From assembly GCA_031258665.1 (NCBI GenBank), contig JAIRML010000027.1, positions 1 through 11,106 on the forward strand: a DNA stretch of 11,106 nucleotides. Reading direction: 5' to 3'. Numbering within the stretch: position 1 is the first letter of the stretch; every line of letters begins with the position of its first letter. Source of the stretch: Oscillospiraceae bacterium (lineage in GTDB: Bacteria > Bacillota > Clostridia > Oscillospirales > UBA929). Made by a program: the position numbers and the translations under genes. Shown piece by piece: positions 1 to 6,333 of this stretch. The notes beneath the pieces were generated by a model, which ran no database searches, was not told the origin of the DNA, and worked only from the letters and a program-made list of their open reading frames with translations.

Positions 1-1
1 C

Positions 2-238
2 CTGACGATCACGACGCGGCTCAATGGGGTGGTGCGGCAGCGCGCGTCCACAGCGCAGTTTTTGTGGAAGATTCCGGAATTGCTGGCGTTCATCACCGCC
101 AGCATGACGCTGCTACCGGGCGATCTCGTCACAACAGGCACGCCGGCGGGCATCGGCCCCCTGTCGCCCGGCGATACAGTGGAGGTGGAGATCGAGAACA
201 TCGGTCTGCTGCGCAATCCGGTGGAGGCGGAAACGTGA
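2..238 (+). CDS. Fumarylacetoacetate hydrolase (FAH) family protein, C-terminal fragment
   Basis: This is the last 78 residues of a gene whose start lies outside the window; the reading frame is open from base 2 to a TGA at 236-238. The signature is the C-terminal core of the FAH / acylpyruvate hydrolase fold: an LLPGDLVTTGTPAGIGPL stretch followed by PGDTVEVEIENIG. In this family that segment forms the beta-sandwich and closes the active site. Members cleave or isomerise beta-dicarbonyl compounds such as acylpyruvates, 2-hydroxyhepta-2,4-diene-1,7-dioate and oxaloacetate. The N-terminal metal-binding acidic residues are not in the window, so the substrate cannot be inferred. It is a cytosolic enzyme. 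The gene ends 32 bases before the first copy of the intergenic repeat, and I see no canonical terminator after it. Family membership is secure; the precise activity is unknown. Confidence 0.9.
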   Translation: MTITTRLNGVVRQRASTAQFLWKIPELLAFITASMTLLPGDLVTTGTPAGIGPLSPGDTVEVEIENIGLLRNPVEAET

Positions 239-270
239 AAGACAGCCGAAACTGTGGGACAGATGAGATT

Positions 271-350
271 GGTACCTGCCGCCGCGAAGCGGCAGCAAAA
301 AACAAGAATTTTGGGCTGCGGGCTGCGAGTGAGCCCACGCTGGATGAGAT
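271..350 (+). repeat. Intergenic two-hairpin repeat, copy 1
   Basis: First copy of an approximately 80-bp repeat seen five times in the window. It starts with GGTACC and has a first stem CTGCCGC (276-282) / GCGGCAG (289-295). A conserved A-rich linker CAAAAAACAAGAATTTTGGG follows (296-315). A second, weaker stem GGGCT (320-324) / AGCCC (332-336) comes next, and the copy ends in CACGCTGGATGAGATT. Bases 262-270 (GATGAGATT) match the tail of the unit, so a decayed earlier copy may precede this one. It lies between the FAH-family gene and lysA. Confidence 0.8.
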
Positions 351-353
351 TTT

Positions 354-434
354 AGTACCTTATGGCCGCGAAGCGGCAATAAAAAACGAGAATTTGGGTT
401 GTGGTCTGCATGGCAGCCCACGTTAGATGAGATA
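354..434 (+). repeat. Intergenic two-hairpin repeat, copy 2
   Basis: Second copy, in direct orientation and tandem with copy 1. It begins AGTACCTTATGG. The first hairpin is GCCGC (365-369), loop GAA, GCGGC (373-377). The linker AATAAAAAACGAGAATTTGG follows. The second stem is GTGGTCTGC (401-409) / GCAGCCCAC (413-421), with one mismatch. The copy ends CGTTAGATGAGAT. Its tail lies about 20 bases upstream of the lysA start, so any lysA transcript from upstream would carry this structure in its 5' leader. Confidence 0.8.
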
Positions 435-442
435 TGGGATGT

Positions 443-449
443 GAGGAGG
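443..449 (+). promoter_or_regulatory. Ribosome binding site deciding the lysA start
   Basis: GAGGAGG abuts an in-frame ATG at 450 (no spacer) and lies 6 nt before the next in-frame ATG at 456. The 6-nt spacing is normal for initiation, so 456 is chosen as the start. Confidence 0.75.
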
Positions 450-455
450 ATGGCC

Positions 456-1757
456 ATGAGTTTGATCAGCGAATCTTTGGGGGTAGATGCCAACGGGCGT
501 CTGACGCTGGGCGGGGCGGATGTGTCCGCGTTGGCCCGGAAACACGGGACGCCGTGTTACCTGATGGACGAAGACGGGATTCGAAAGACATGCCGTGCGT
601 TCAACGACGCGATGCGGGCGCATTACGGCGGCGCATTTTTGATCGCCTACGCCAGCAAGGCACTGTCTGTCTCTCACCTGTACCGGGTCATGCGCGAGGA
701 GGGGATGGGTTTCGACGTTGTCTCCGGCGGCGAACTCTACACGGCCCTGCGCGCCGGTGTCCCGGCCTCGATGATCTACTTCCATGGGAACAACAAGACG
801 GAGGCGGAGATTCGCATGGGCCTTGAGGCGGGTGTGCACCGCTTTGTCGTCGACAACCGGGAGGAACTGGCGGCGTTGCACCGGTTGTCGGGGGAGAGCG
901 GACTTCGACCGAATATCTCGCTTCGCATCAAACCGGGCGTGGAGGCGCACACGCACGAGTTCATCCAGACCGGCCGGATCGATTCCAAATTCGGCCTGGC
1001 GCTGGAGACGGGCGAGGCGGAGGCGGTCATCGGCGAGGCACTGGCGCTGCCACATGTGAATCTCGTCGGGCTCCACTGCCACATCGGGTCTCAGATCTTC
1101 GACGCCGAGCCCTTTGCCCACACGGTGGCCGTGATGATGGAGTTCATGGCCGCCGTACGTGACAAATTCGGCCACACGCTGACGGAGCTCAACTTGGGTG
1201 GTGGGTTTGGCATCCGCTATCTCCCGTCCCATCGGCCGCGTTCTCTGGAAGAAATCGTGTCGCTCACGGCCGGGGCCGTGACAGAGCACGCACAGCGCCT
1301 CGGCCTGCCCCTGCCGGCGCTGGTGCTCGAACCGGGCCGCCTCCTGGTGGGACCCTATGGGATCACCGTGTACACGGTGGGGTCGGTGAAGGAGATTCCG
1401 GGGGTGCGCACCTATGTGGCGGTGGACGGCGGCATGACGGACAACCCGCGTTTCGCGCTCTACGGGGCCGAATACGAGGTCGCGCTGCCGGAGCGGATGG
1501 AGGACCCGCGTGACACGGTGGTGACGGTGGCCGGCCGATGCTGCGAGTCGGGCGATTTGCTGGCCCGCGACGTCAGCATCCCCGCGCCGCGGGCGGGGGA
1601 GTTGCTGGCGGTGCTCGGCACCGGCGCCTACAACTATTCGATGGCATCCAACTACAACCGCGTGCCCCGGCCTCCGATCGTCGCGGTGTCGGGTGGGGCG
1701 GACAGGGTGATCTTGCGCCGTGAGACCTACGAGGACCTCGTGCGCAACGATCTCTGA
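456..1757 (+). CDS. lysA: Diaminopimelate decarboxylase (LysA)
   Basis: A PLP-dependent fold-type III decarboxylase of 433 aa, close to the family's usual length. It converts meso-2,6-diaminopimelate to L-lysine and CO2, the last step of lysine biosynthesis, in the cytosol. The PLP-binding lysine is K68 in AYASKAL. Further family motifs are HIGSQI (209-214), the glycine-rich phosphate-binding LGGGFG (247-252), EPGR (292-295), the active-site CESGD (363-367) contributed across the dimer, and GAYNYSMASNYN (390-401) near the C-terminus. The start is set by GAGGAGG 6 nt upstream; an in-frame ATG at 450 is too close to it. Copies of the two-hairpin repeat flank the gene on both sides, so it looks like a separate transcription unit from the nusB operon. 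I see no convincing sigma-A promoter and no lysine riboswitch in the 217 bases upstream. Confidence 0.97.
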   Translation: MSLISESLGVDANGRLTLGGADVSALARKHGTPCYLMDEDGIRKTCRAFNDAMRAHYGGAFLIAYASKALSVSHLYRVMREEGMGFDVVSGGELYTALRAGVPASMIYFHGNNKTEAEIRMGLEAGVHRFVVDNREELAALHRLSGESGLRPNISLRIKPGVEAHTHEFIQTGRIDSKFGLALETGEAEAVIGEALALPHVNLVGLHCHIGSQIFDAEPFAHTVAVMMEFMAAVRDKFGHTLTELNLGGGFGIRYLPSHRPRSLEEIVSLTAGAVTEHAQRLGLPLPALVLEPGRLLVGPYGITVYTVGSVKEIPGVRTYVAVDGGMTDNPRFALYGAEYEVALPERMEDPRDTVVTVAGRCCESGDLLARDVSIPAPRAGELLAVLGTGAYNYSMASNYNRVPRPPIVAVSGGADRVILRRETYEDLVRNDL

Positions 1758-1765
1758 GCTCTTTG

Positions 1766-1837
1766 GCGCCTTGCTGCCGCGAAGCGGCAGCAAAAAACAG
1801 GAATTTGGGTTATGGGTTGCAGGGGCAACCCGCGTTG
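1766..1837 (+). repeat. Intergenic two-hairpin repeat, copy 3
   Basis: Third copy, starting 9 bases after the lysA stop. The first stem is ten perfect pairs, TTGCTGCCGC (1771-1780) and GCGGCAGCAA (1784-1793), around a GAA loop. The second stem is GGGTTGC (1814-1820) / GCAACCC (1825-1831). Compared with copy 5, which has GGGCTGC/GCAGCCC, both sides of one pair have changed, so pairing is kept. No T-tract follows the first hairpin (A residues do), so it is not a canonical terminator for lysA on this strand. Confidence 0.8.
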
Positions 1838-1872
1838 GGTACCTTGCCGCCGCGAAGCGGCAACAAAAAACA
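1838..1872 (+). repeat. Intergenic two-hairpin repeat, copy 4 (5' half only)
   Basis: A partial copy directly behind copy 3. It has GGTACC, a first stem TTGCCGC (1844-1850) / GCGGCAA (1857-1863) and the CAAAAAACAAG linker, then stops. The second hairpin is missing, and the ribosome binding site of the Asp23-family gene (AAGGAGGG, 1882-1889) follows. The copy therefore lies in the 5' leader of that gene. Confidence 0.7.
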
Positions 1873-1896
1873 AGTCAAGACAAGGAGGGTGTCCAC

Positions 1897-2304
1897 ATGA
1901 GTGAAAAGTCCGAAAACATCATCCACACCGACGAAAACGGGACCATCCACATCTCGGAGGATGTCGTTGCCTCGATCGCGGCGCTGGCCGCCGCGGAGGT
2001 GGAGGGTGTGGCGTCACTGTCGACAGGCGCCGAGTGGCTGGGCCGCAAAAACTTGACCCGCGGTGTGAAGATCACGCTGGAAGAGCGCAGGACCAGCCTG
2101 ACCGTCTCCCTGACGGTGCGCTACGGCTTCCCGGTACAGACAGTGGCGCGTCAGGTGCAGGAGAAGGTGCGGGAGGCCGTGGAGTCCATGACCGGCCTCG
2201 CGGTGACCGGCGTGGATGTCAACGTAAACGGCGTCGGCTTTGACAAACCAAAAGATGCGAAAGCGCCCAAACCGGCGGGCCGTCCCCCGAAAGCGACGCC
2301 ATGA
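1897..2304 (+). CDS. Asp23/Gls24 family envelope-stress-type protein
   Basis: A 135-residue protein of the Asp23/Gls24 (DUF322) family. It has the usual core: ISEDVVASIAALAAAEVEGV near the N-terminus (about 19-38), then alternating strands ending in AVTGVDVNVNGVGF (about 107-120). The tail is short, basic and proline/alanine-rich (KPAGRPPKATP). Family members are small cytosolic proteins linked to cell-envelope stress and membrane association in Gram-positive bacteria; no catalytic activity is known. The ATG at 1897 has AAGGAGGG 7 nt upstream. The reading frame is open further upstream, but that part is repeat sequence and has no suitable start signal. The gene overlaps nusB by 4 nt (ATGA). 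This Asp23-nusB pairing is common in Firmicutes, which supports the call. It may be the first gene of the operon running to the polyprenyl synthase. Confidence 0.93.
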   Translation: MSEKSENIIHTDENGTIHISEDVVASIAALAAAEVEGVASLSTGAEWLGRKNLTRGVKITLEERRTSLTVSLTVRYGFPVQTVARQVQEKVREAVESMTGLAVTGVDVNVNGVGFDKPKDAKAPKPAGRPPKATP

Positions 2305-2750
2305 CGAGGTCGGTCGCGCGCGAGATCGCCGTACAGATTCTGTATGCCCTCTCCTTCGAGGCGCAAACGGCGGAGGAGATCCTGGAGGAGTGGCTTGCCG
2401 CCGCGTTTTATGAGCGCCTGGCCGGGGAGGACGAACTCTACGGCAGCTCGCCGGGGCCGGAGGAGGCGCAGTATATTCGCGCGCTGGTGCTGGGGGTTGC
2501 GGACCACATGCCGGAGATCGACTCTTACATCGAAAAATATTCGATCGGCTGGGAATTCGGCCGGATTCCCCGCACGGCGTCCATGGCCATGCGTGTGGCC
2601 ATGTATGAGGTGCTCTACCGGCCCGATGTGCCGAGCGCCGCCGCGATCAACGAGGCGGTGGAGATCGAAAAGCACTACGACACGCGCGAGGTCGTCTCTT
2701 TTGTCAACGGGATCCTCGGCACATTTTCTCGCACGGAGACCGTGCCGTGA
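2301..2750 (+). CDS. nusB: Transcription antitermination factor NusB
   Basis: A 149-aa all-helical NusB. This protein pairs with ribosomal protein S10 (NusE) and binds boxA RNA in rRNA leaders to form antitermination complexes. Visible family features are the arginine-rich N-terminus with RSVAREIAVQILYAL, the central RIPRTASMAMRVAMYEVLY helix, the conserved AAINEAVEIEKHY segment and the C-terminal VSFVNGILG. The length is typical. The ATG overlaps the Asp23-family stop as ATGA, and the stop overlaps the next gene's GTG start (GTGA), so translation is probably coupled through three genes. No residue that I would expect to be invariant appears lost. High confidence. Confidence 0.96.
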   Translation: MTRSVAREIAVQILYALSFEAQTAEEILEEWLAAAFYERLAGEDELYGSSPGPEEAQYIRALVLGVADHMPEIDSYIEKYSIGWEFGRIPRTASMAMRVAMYEVLYRPDVPSAAAINEAVEIEKHYDTREVVSFVNGILGTFSRTETVP

Positions 2751-3703
2751 ACCGCCGGTGCCTCGGCGTCGATACCAGCCATTACACGACATCGCTGGCC
2801 CTGTATGACGCCGGCGCGGATGAAATGCGGCAGGCGCGCCGCCCGCTCGCGGTACCCGACGGACAGTTGGGTCTGCGGCAGAATGAGACGGTGTTTCGGC
2901 ATGTGAGCGCGCTGCCGGAGCTGTTGGATGCGCTGGCGAACGGGTCGGCGGTTTTGCCGCCGATGGCCGCTGTCGGCGTGTCGGACCGCCCGCGCGACGT
3001 CGAGGGTTCCTACATGCCCTGTTTCATGGCGGGGCTCTCGGCGGCCCGTCTGCTCGCGCGGGGGCTCGGTGTGCCGGTGCGGACTTTTTCGCATCAGGCG
3101 GGGCATGTGGCGGCCGCGCTCTGGTCGGCGGGGCGCTCGGCGCTCGCGTCAGAGCCGTTTTTGGTCTGGCATGTCTCGGGCGGTACCACGGAGCTGCTGC
3201 TGGCGCGGCCCGATGAAACACGCGTGTTCACGCTGGAGAAAGTGGGCGGCACCGAGGACCTGACGGCCGGCCAACTCGTCGACCGGGTGGGGCGGAGGTT
3301 GGGGCTCCCGTTTCCGGCCGGCCCCGCTCTGGAGACGTTGGCGGGGCACACCACCTGGCGCGGCCGGACACCGGCGGTCTCGGAGGGTTCGTTTTCGCTC
3401 TCCGGCCTGCAAAATCGGGCCGAGCGGATGATCGGCGAGGGCGCGGCGCGGGAGGCGGTGGCGGCTTTTGTGTGTCACGCGCTGGCGCGGACACTGCTTG
3501 AGGCCACCGCTCGGTTGCTGGCACGTTACCCGGGTCTGCCCGTGCTGGGCGCGGGCGGTGTGATGGGAAACCGGATCATCCGGGACGCGATGCATCCATT
3601 GGGAACGATATTCCCAAATGCAGAATATTCATCGGACAGCGCCGCGGGGCCCGCGCTGTTGGCGGCCTGGACAGACGGCGAATTTGCCCGCACGGCGGAG
3701 TAG
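2747..3703 (+). CDS. TsaD/Kae1-like (peptidase M22 fold) paralogue
   Basis: A 318-aa protein of the ASKHA ATPase superfamily related to TsaD (YgjD/Kae1), often annotated as O-sialoglycoprotein endopeptidase. It has the N-terminal GVDTSHYTTSLALYD nucleotide-binding loop. It keeps the HxxxH metal site as H116-Q-A-G-H120, VSGGTTE (143-149), SFSLSGLQNRAE (215-226), LGAGGVMGNR (267-276) and a terminal SDSAAGPALLAAW with D297. It departs from canonical TsaD at the usual DDAAGEA/DK motif, which here reads EDLTAGQLVDR (170-180). I therefore call it a paralogue rather than the t6A-synthesis TsaD itself. Similar proteins sit between nusB and xseA in some Clostridia; their role is not established. The GTG start overlaps the nusB stop. 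Fold assignment is confident; activity in t6A modification is doubtful. Confidence 0.85.
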   Translation: MNRRCLGVDTSHYTTSLALYDAGADEMRQARRPLAVPDGQLGLRQNETVFRHVSALPELLDALANGSAVLPPMAAVGVSDRPRDVEGSYMPCFMAGLSAARLLARGLGVPVRTFSHQAGHVAAALWSAGRSALASEPFLVWHVSGGTTELLLARPDETRVFTLEKVGGTEDLTAGQLVDRVGRRLGLPFPAGPALETLAGHTTWRGRTPAVSEGSFSLSGLQNRAERMIGEGAAREAVAAFVCHALARTLLEATARLLARYPGLPVLGAGGVMGNRIIRDAMHPLGTIFPNAEYSSDSAAGPALLAAWTDGEFARTAE

Positions 3704-3746
3704 CCGTGTCCGCGCGGCGCGCGCGGCGGGACGGGGAGGATCGGAG

Positions 3747-4946
3747 ATGGCGCAGCCTGTTTTGTCGGTGTCCGACGTCAACCAATACATCAAAATTTGG
3801 ATGGACGGCCAGCCGGCGTTGGCCCGCATCTTGGTGCGCGGCGAGGTGTCGAACTACCGGAAATATCCGTCCGGGCACCATTATTTTACGCTGAAGGACG
3901 CCGGCGGCGTCCTTCGCGCCGTCATGTTCCGTGCCGAGGCCGCCTCGCTCCGCTTTGCGCCGGAAGATGGGATGACGGTGGTGGCCGGCGGGCGCGTGAG
4001 CGTGTTCCCCCGCGACGGGCAGTACCAGCTCTACTGCGCGACGCTGTCGCCGGAAGGCATTGGGGACCTGACATTGGCCTTTGAGCAGCTCAAAAAGAAG
4101 CTGTTGGCGGAGGGGTTGTTTGACAATGCCCACAAAAAGCCGCTGCCCCGATTCCCCCGGATGGCGGCGCTGGTCACGTCGCCGGCGGGTGCGGCGGTGC
4201 GGGACATGCTCCGCATCATGGGCCGCCGTTGGCCGCTGTGCCGGGTGTTGGTGGCGCCGGTGCGCGTGCAGGGCGAAGAGGCCGAACACGAGATCTGCCG
4301 GGCGATCGCCTACCTGAACCGGTACCGGTTGGCGGATGTGATCATTGTCGGGCGCGGCGGCGGTTCGATGGAGGACCTGTGGGCCTTCAACAAAGAGAGT
4401 GTGGCGCGCGCCATCTTTGCCTCGGAGATTCCGGTGGTCTCGGCCGTGGGGCACGAGCCGGATGTGACCGTCGCCGATTTTGTGGCCGATGTGCGGGCCG
4501 CCACGCCCACACACGCAGCTGAGCTGGTGACACCGGACCAGTCGGAGTGGCGGGTCTATGGGGACATCTGCGCCGCGCGGCTGGGTCAGGCGGTCGGCGC
4601 GCTGCTGCGGACCCGGCGGGAGCGGCTGGCGTCGCTGTCTGCCAAACGGGCGCTCACAGGCCCCGCCGTCTATGTGCAGGACAGGCGTATGCTGCTCGAC
4701 CTCACGCACCAGCGGCTCACGGGCGCCGCGTCGGGGGTGCTGCACAGGCGCAAGCAAGGCTTTGTGGAACTCGTGGCCAAGCTCGACACGCTGAGTCCGC
4801 TGTCGGTCCTCACACGCGGCTATGCGATTGCCACGGGGCCGGGCGGGAAGATATTGAAGGAGGCCGGCGCCGTACGTCCGGGGGATCCTGTCCGTCTGCG
4901 CCTCATGCGCGGCGAGGTCTCCTGTGTGGTGGACGGCGGTGGCTGA
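3747..4946 (+). CDS. xseA: Exodeoxyribonuclease VII large subunit (XseA)
   Basis: The 399-aa catalytic subunit of exonuclease VII. This enzyme degrades single-stranded DNA from both ends into oligonucleotides in mismatch and general repair, and works in complex with several XseB subunits. The N-terminal OB-fold DNA-binding domain covers about residues 5-100 and includes RGEVSNYRKYPSGHHYFTLKD. The catalytic domain has LVTSPAGAAVRD (142-153), VGRGGGSMEDLWAFN (201-215) and GHEPDVTVADFVADVRAATP (235-254), the conserved nuclease core. Helical XseB-binding regions and a C-terminal LSVLTRGYAI motif follow. The ATG at 3747 has GGGGAGGA 6 nt upstream. An earlier in-frame ATG at 3618 would overlap the TsaD-like gene and add a basic, non-homologous N-terminus, so I rejected it. 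xseB follows after 28 nt, the usual partner order. Confidence 0.97.
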   Translation: MAQPVLSVSDVNQYIKIWMDGQPALARILVRGEVSNYRKYPSGHHYFTLKDAGGVLRAVMFRAEAASLRFAPEDGMTVVAGGRVSVFPRDGQYQLYCATLSPEGIGDLTLAFEQLKKKLLAEGLFDNAHKKPLPRFPRMAALVTSPAGAAVRDMLRIMGRRWPLCRVLVAPVRVQGEEAEHEICRAIAYLNRYRLADVIIVGRGGGSMEDLWAFNKESVARAIFASEIPVVSAVGHEPDVTVADFVADVRAATPTHAAELVTPDQSEWRVYGDICAARLGQAVGALLRTRRERLASLSAKRALTGPAVYVQDRRMLLDLTHQRLTGAASGVLHRRKQGFVELVAKLDTLSPLSVLTRGYAIATGPGGKILKEAGAVRPGDPVRLRLMRGEVSCVVDGGG

Positions 4947-4974
4947 GTGTGTTGGCGGGGGAGAGGAGATCCGG

Positions 4975-5223
4975 ATGGAAGAGATCAAAAAAGAGAAGAC
5001 GCCGTCTTTCGAAAAGGCGGTGACGAGGCTGGACGAGATTGTGGCCAAACTGGAGAAGGGCGACGTCCCCCTGGAGGAGGCGCTGGCGCTGTTTGAAGAG
5101 GGGACAAAACTTGTTGTGCTCTGCGGCGCTCTTCTTGACAATGCGGAACAGAAAGTGCGGATGCTGGTCCGCGCCCAAGAGGAGGACGAACCGGCTTTTG
5201 TGCCGTTTGAACCGGAGGAATGA
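4975..5223 (+). CDS. xseB: Exodeoxyribonuclease VII small subunit (XseB)
   Basis: An 82-aa, mainly helical protein, the usual length for XseB. It forms the elongated stalk that binds several copies to each XseA and regulates the nuclease. The diagnostic segment is SFEKAVTRLDEIVAKLEKGDVPLEEALALFEEG (about 11-43), the two-helix hairpin of the family. An acidic tail (EEDEPAFVPFEPEE) follows. The ATG at 4975 has AGGAG 6 nt upstream; the open frame from 4924 lies inside xseA and lacks such a site. The end (…GAATGA) overlaps a possible start of the next gene. Confidence 0.95.
   Translation: MEEIKKEKTPSFEKAVTRLDEIVAKLEKGDVPLEEALALFEEGTKLVVLCGALLDNAEQKVRMLVRAQEEDEPAFVPFEPEE
5214..5219 (+). promoter_or_regulatory. 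Ribosome binding site deciding the polyprenyl synthase start
   Basis: GGAGGA lies inside the end of xseB. It touches the ATG at 5220 (zero spacing) but is 6 nt from the in-frame ATG at 5226. I use 5226; the protein would be two residues longer if 5220 were used. Confidence 0.6.
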
Positions 5224-5225
5224 CG

Positions 5226-6119
5226 ATGCCTGTGGATTTTCGATCTCAGTATGAGTCATACCGCCAGATGGTGGAATACGGGCTCGCGGAGTACCTGCCC
5301 AATACGCAGATCGCACAGGCGAAGCTGTTGGACGCTATGCACTACAGTGTCTTCGGCGGGGGCAAGCGCATCCGGCCGGTGCTGTTGCTGGCCTTTTGCG
5401 AGGCGGCCGGAGGCGACGCCCACGCGGCACTGCCCTTTGCCTGCGCGTTGGAGATGATCCACACCTATTCGCTCATCCACGATGATCTGCCCTGTATGGA
5501 CGACGACGACATGCGCCGCGGCCGCCCGGCAAACCATCGGATGTTCGGCGAGGCCAGCGCGGTGCTGGCCGGCGACGCCTTGCTCTCCGCGGCATTTGAG
5601 ACGATGCTGGACGCCGACTATGTGGGGGACACGCCGCCCGCCGCGGCGATGTCGGCCGCCCACCGCATCGCGTGGGCGTCCGGTCTGTACGGCATGGCGG
5701 GCGGGCAGTTGTTGGATCTGGAGACGGAGACATTTGACCAGAGTGTCGAGGGGGTCACGACGCGGCATCTGCTCAAGACGGGTGCGCTGATCGAAGCGGC
5801 GGCGGCGGTCGGCTGCGAGTTGGCCGGCGCCTCCCAGGGGCAGATGGCGGCGGCGGCCAGCTTTGCCCGCTGCGTCGGGCTGGCGTTTCAGATCCGGGAC
5901 GACTTGCTGGACGAGGAGGGGGACCCAATGGTCACCGGCAAGCTGACGGGTGTGGACCGCGAGAACAACAAAGTCACCTTCCTCAGTCTTTTGGGGCGCG
6001 ACGAGTGTGTTCGGATCATCGACGACCTGACGAGAGACGCCATCGGTTACCTCACTCCCTTTGCGGACCACGCCTTTCTCGCCTGGTTGGCCGGAGACCT
6101 GGCCCACCGGGAGGGGTGA
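5226..6119 (+). CDS. ispA: Polyprenyl synthase, farnesyl diphosphate synthase type
   Basis: A 297-aa trans-isoprenyl diphosphate synthase. It condenses isopentenyl diphosphate with dimethylallyl and geranyl diphosphate to give a C15 (possibly C20) product for undecaprenyl phosphate and quinone synthesis. Substrate-binding GGGKRIRP is at 44-51. The first aspartate-rich motif is D86-D87-x4-D92, with the two-residue insertion of bacterial FPP synthases. Y81 sits five residues before it, a position known to limit chain length. QLLDLETE (161-168) and the second aspartate-rich motif D225-D226-x2-D229 in FQIRDDLLDEEGD are intact. Length and motif spacing fit the IspA group, but product length cannot be fixed from sequence. 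The gene starts at the end of xseB, an arrangement common in bacteria. No dxs follows, which is unusual for this gene order. Confidence 0.93.
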   Translation: MPVDFRSQYESYRQMVEYGLAEYLPNTQIAQAKLLDAMHYSVFGGGKRIRPVLLLAFCEAAGGDAHAALPFACALEMIHTYSLIHDDLPCMDDDDMRRGRPANHRMFGEASAVLAGDALLSAAFETMLDADYVGDTPPAAAMSAAHRIAWASGLYGMAGGQLLDLETETFDQSVEGVTTRHLLKTGALIEAAAAVGCELAGASQGQMAAAASFARCVGLAFQIRDDLLDEEGDPMVTGKLTGVDRENNKVTFLSLLGRDECVRIIDDLTRDAIGYLTPFADHAFLAWLAGDLAHREG

Positions 6120-6140
6120 AGCCGCCCCACAGTGCTTTTA

Positions 6141-6227
6141 CCAGCTGCCAGCCAACGTGGGCTGCCTCCGCAGCCCACAACCCAAATTCTTGTTTTTTAT
6201 TGCCGCTTCGCGGCAATAAGTTACTAA
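6141..6227 (-). repeat. Intergenic two-hairpin repeat, copy 5 (inverted)
   Basis: The best-preserved copy, opposite in orientation to copies 1-4 and starting 21 bases after the polyprenyl synthase stop. On the + strand it shows a perfect 9-bp stem GTGGGCTGC (6157-6165) / GCAGCCCAC (6170-6178). The linker AACCCAAATTCTTGTTTTTT follows. A perfect 8-bp stem ATTGCCGC (6199-6206) / GCGGCAAT (6210-6217) with loop TTC comes next. Read on the + strand, the first stem is followed 11 nt later by a T-tract, so a weak role in ending the upstream operon is possible, but the T-tract is not directly at the stem. Confidence 0.85.
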
Positions 6228-6252
6228 ACATCACCCGTTTTGGCTTTTCCCC

Positions 6253-6281
6253 TTGACAAGGCGGCGGCTTGGCTGTATATT
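6253..6281 (+). promoter_or_regulatory. Sigma-A-type promoter for the peptidase locus
   Basis: A perfect -35 hexamer TTGACA (6253-6258), a 17-bp spacer, and TATATT (6276-6281), one mismatch from TATAAT. The expected transcript start is about 6288. It points towards the M14 peptidase genes and is the strongest promoter match I see in the window. Confidence 0.8.
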
Positions 6282-6296
6282 ATTTGTATCATCGGC

Positions 6297-6333
6297 AAAG
6301 ACGCTGTTAAGGATCATCCCTATGGCGTCTTTT
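6297..6333 (+). terminator. Terminator-like hairpin in the peptidase leader (possible attenuator)
   Basis: Arms AAAGACGC (6297-6304) and GCGTCTTT (6325-6332) form an 8-bp stem that ends in a run of five T residues (6330-6334), as in a bidirectional intrinsic terminator. The 20-nt loop contains a small inner GGAT/ATCC pairing (6311-6319). It begins about 10 nt after the expected transcript start. It could therefore attenuate the peptidase genes, or yield a very short RNA. The stem is A/T-rich at its base and the loop is long, so its efficiency is uncertain. Confidence 0.45.

Noticed and set aside
271..434. Possible CRISPR array from the closely spaced repeats
   Set aside because: Only two adjacent units of about 80 bp with no unique spacers, and other copies are dispersed and inverted elsewhere.
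239..455. Lysine riboswitch or T-box upstream of lysA
   Set aside because: The 217 bases are almost entirely copies of the two-hairpin repeat, which also occur near unrelated genes. I see no L-box or T-box signature.
423..1793. A 456-codon open frame on the minus strand across lysA
   Set aside because: It is antisense to a clearly recognised LysA, its product is rich in H, R and G without any family motif, and such shadows are expected in GC-rich coding DNA.
1766..1800. Intrinsic terminator for lysA
   Set aside because: The 10-bp hairpin is strong, but on the + strand it is followed by an A-tract, not a T-tract. It belongs to the dispersed repeat.
3618..3746. Extended XseA N-terminus from the ATG at 3618
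   Set aside because: It would overlap the TsaD-like gene and adds an arginine-rich stretch unlike the family. The ATG at 3747 has a proper ribosome binding site and gives the normal XseA start.
3576..5141. A 521-codon minus-strand open frame across xseA and xseB
   Set aside because: It covers two well-supported + strand genes and has the low-complexity composition of an antisense shadow.
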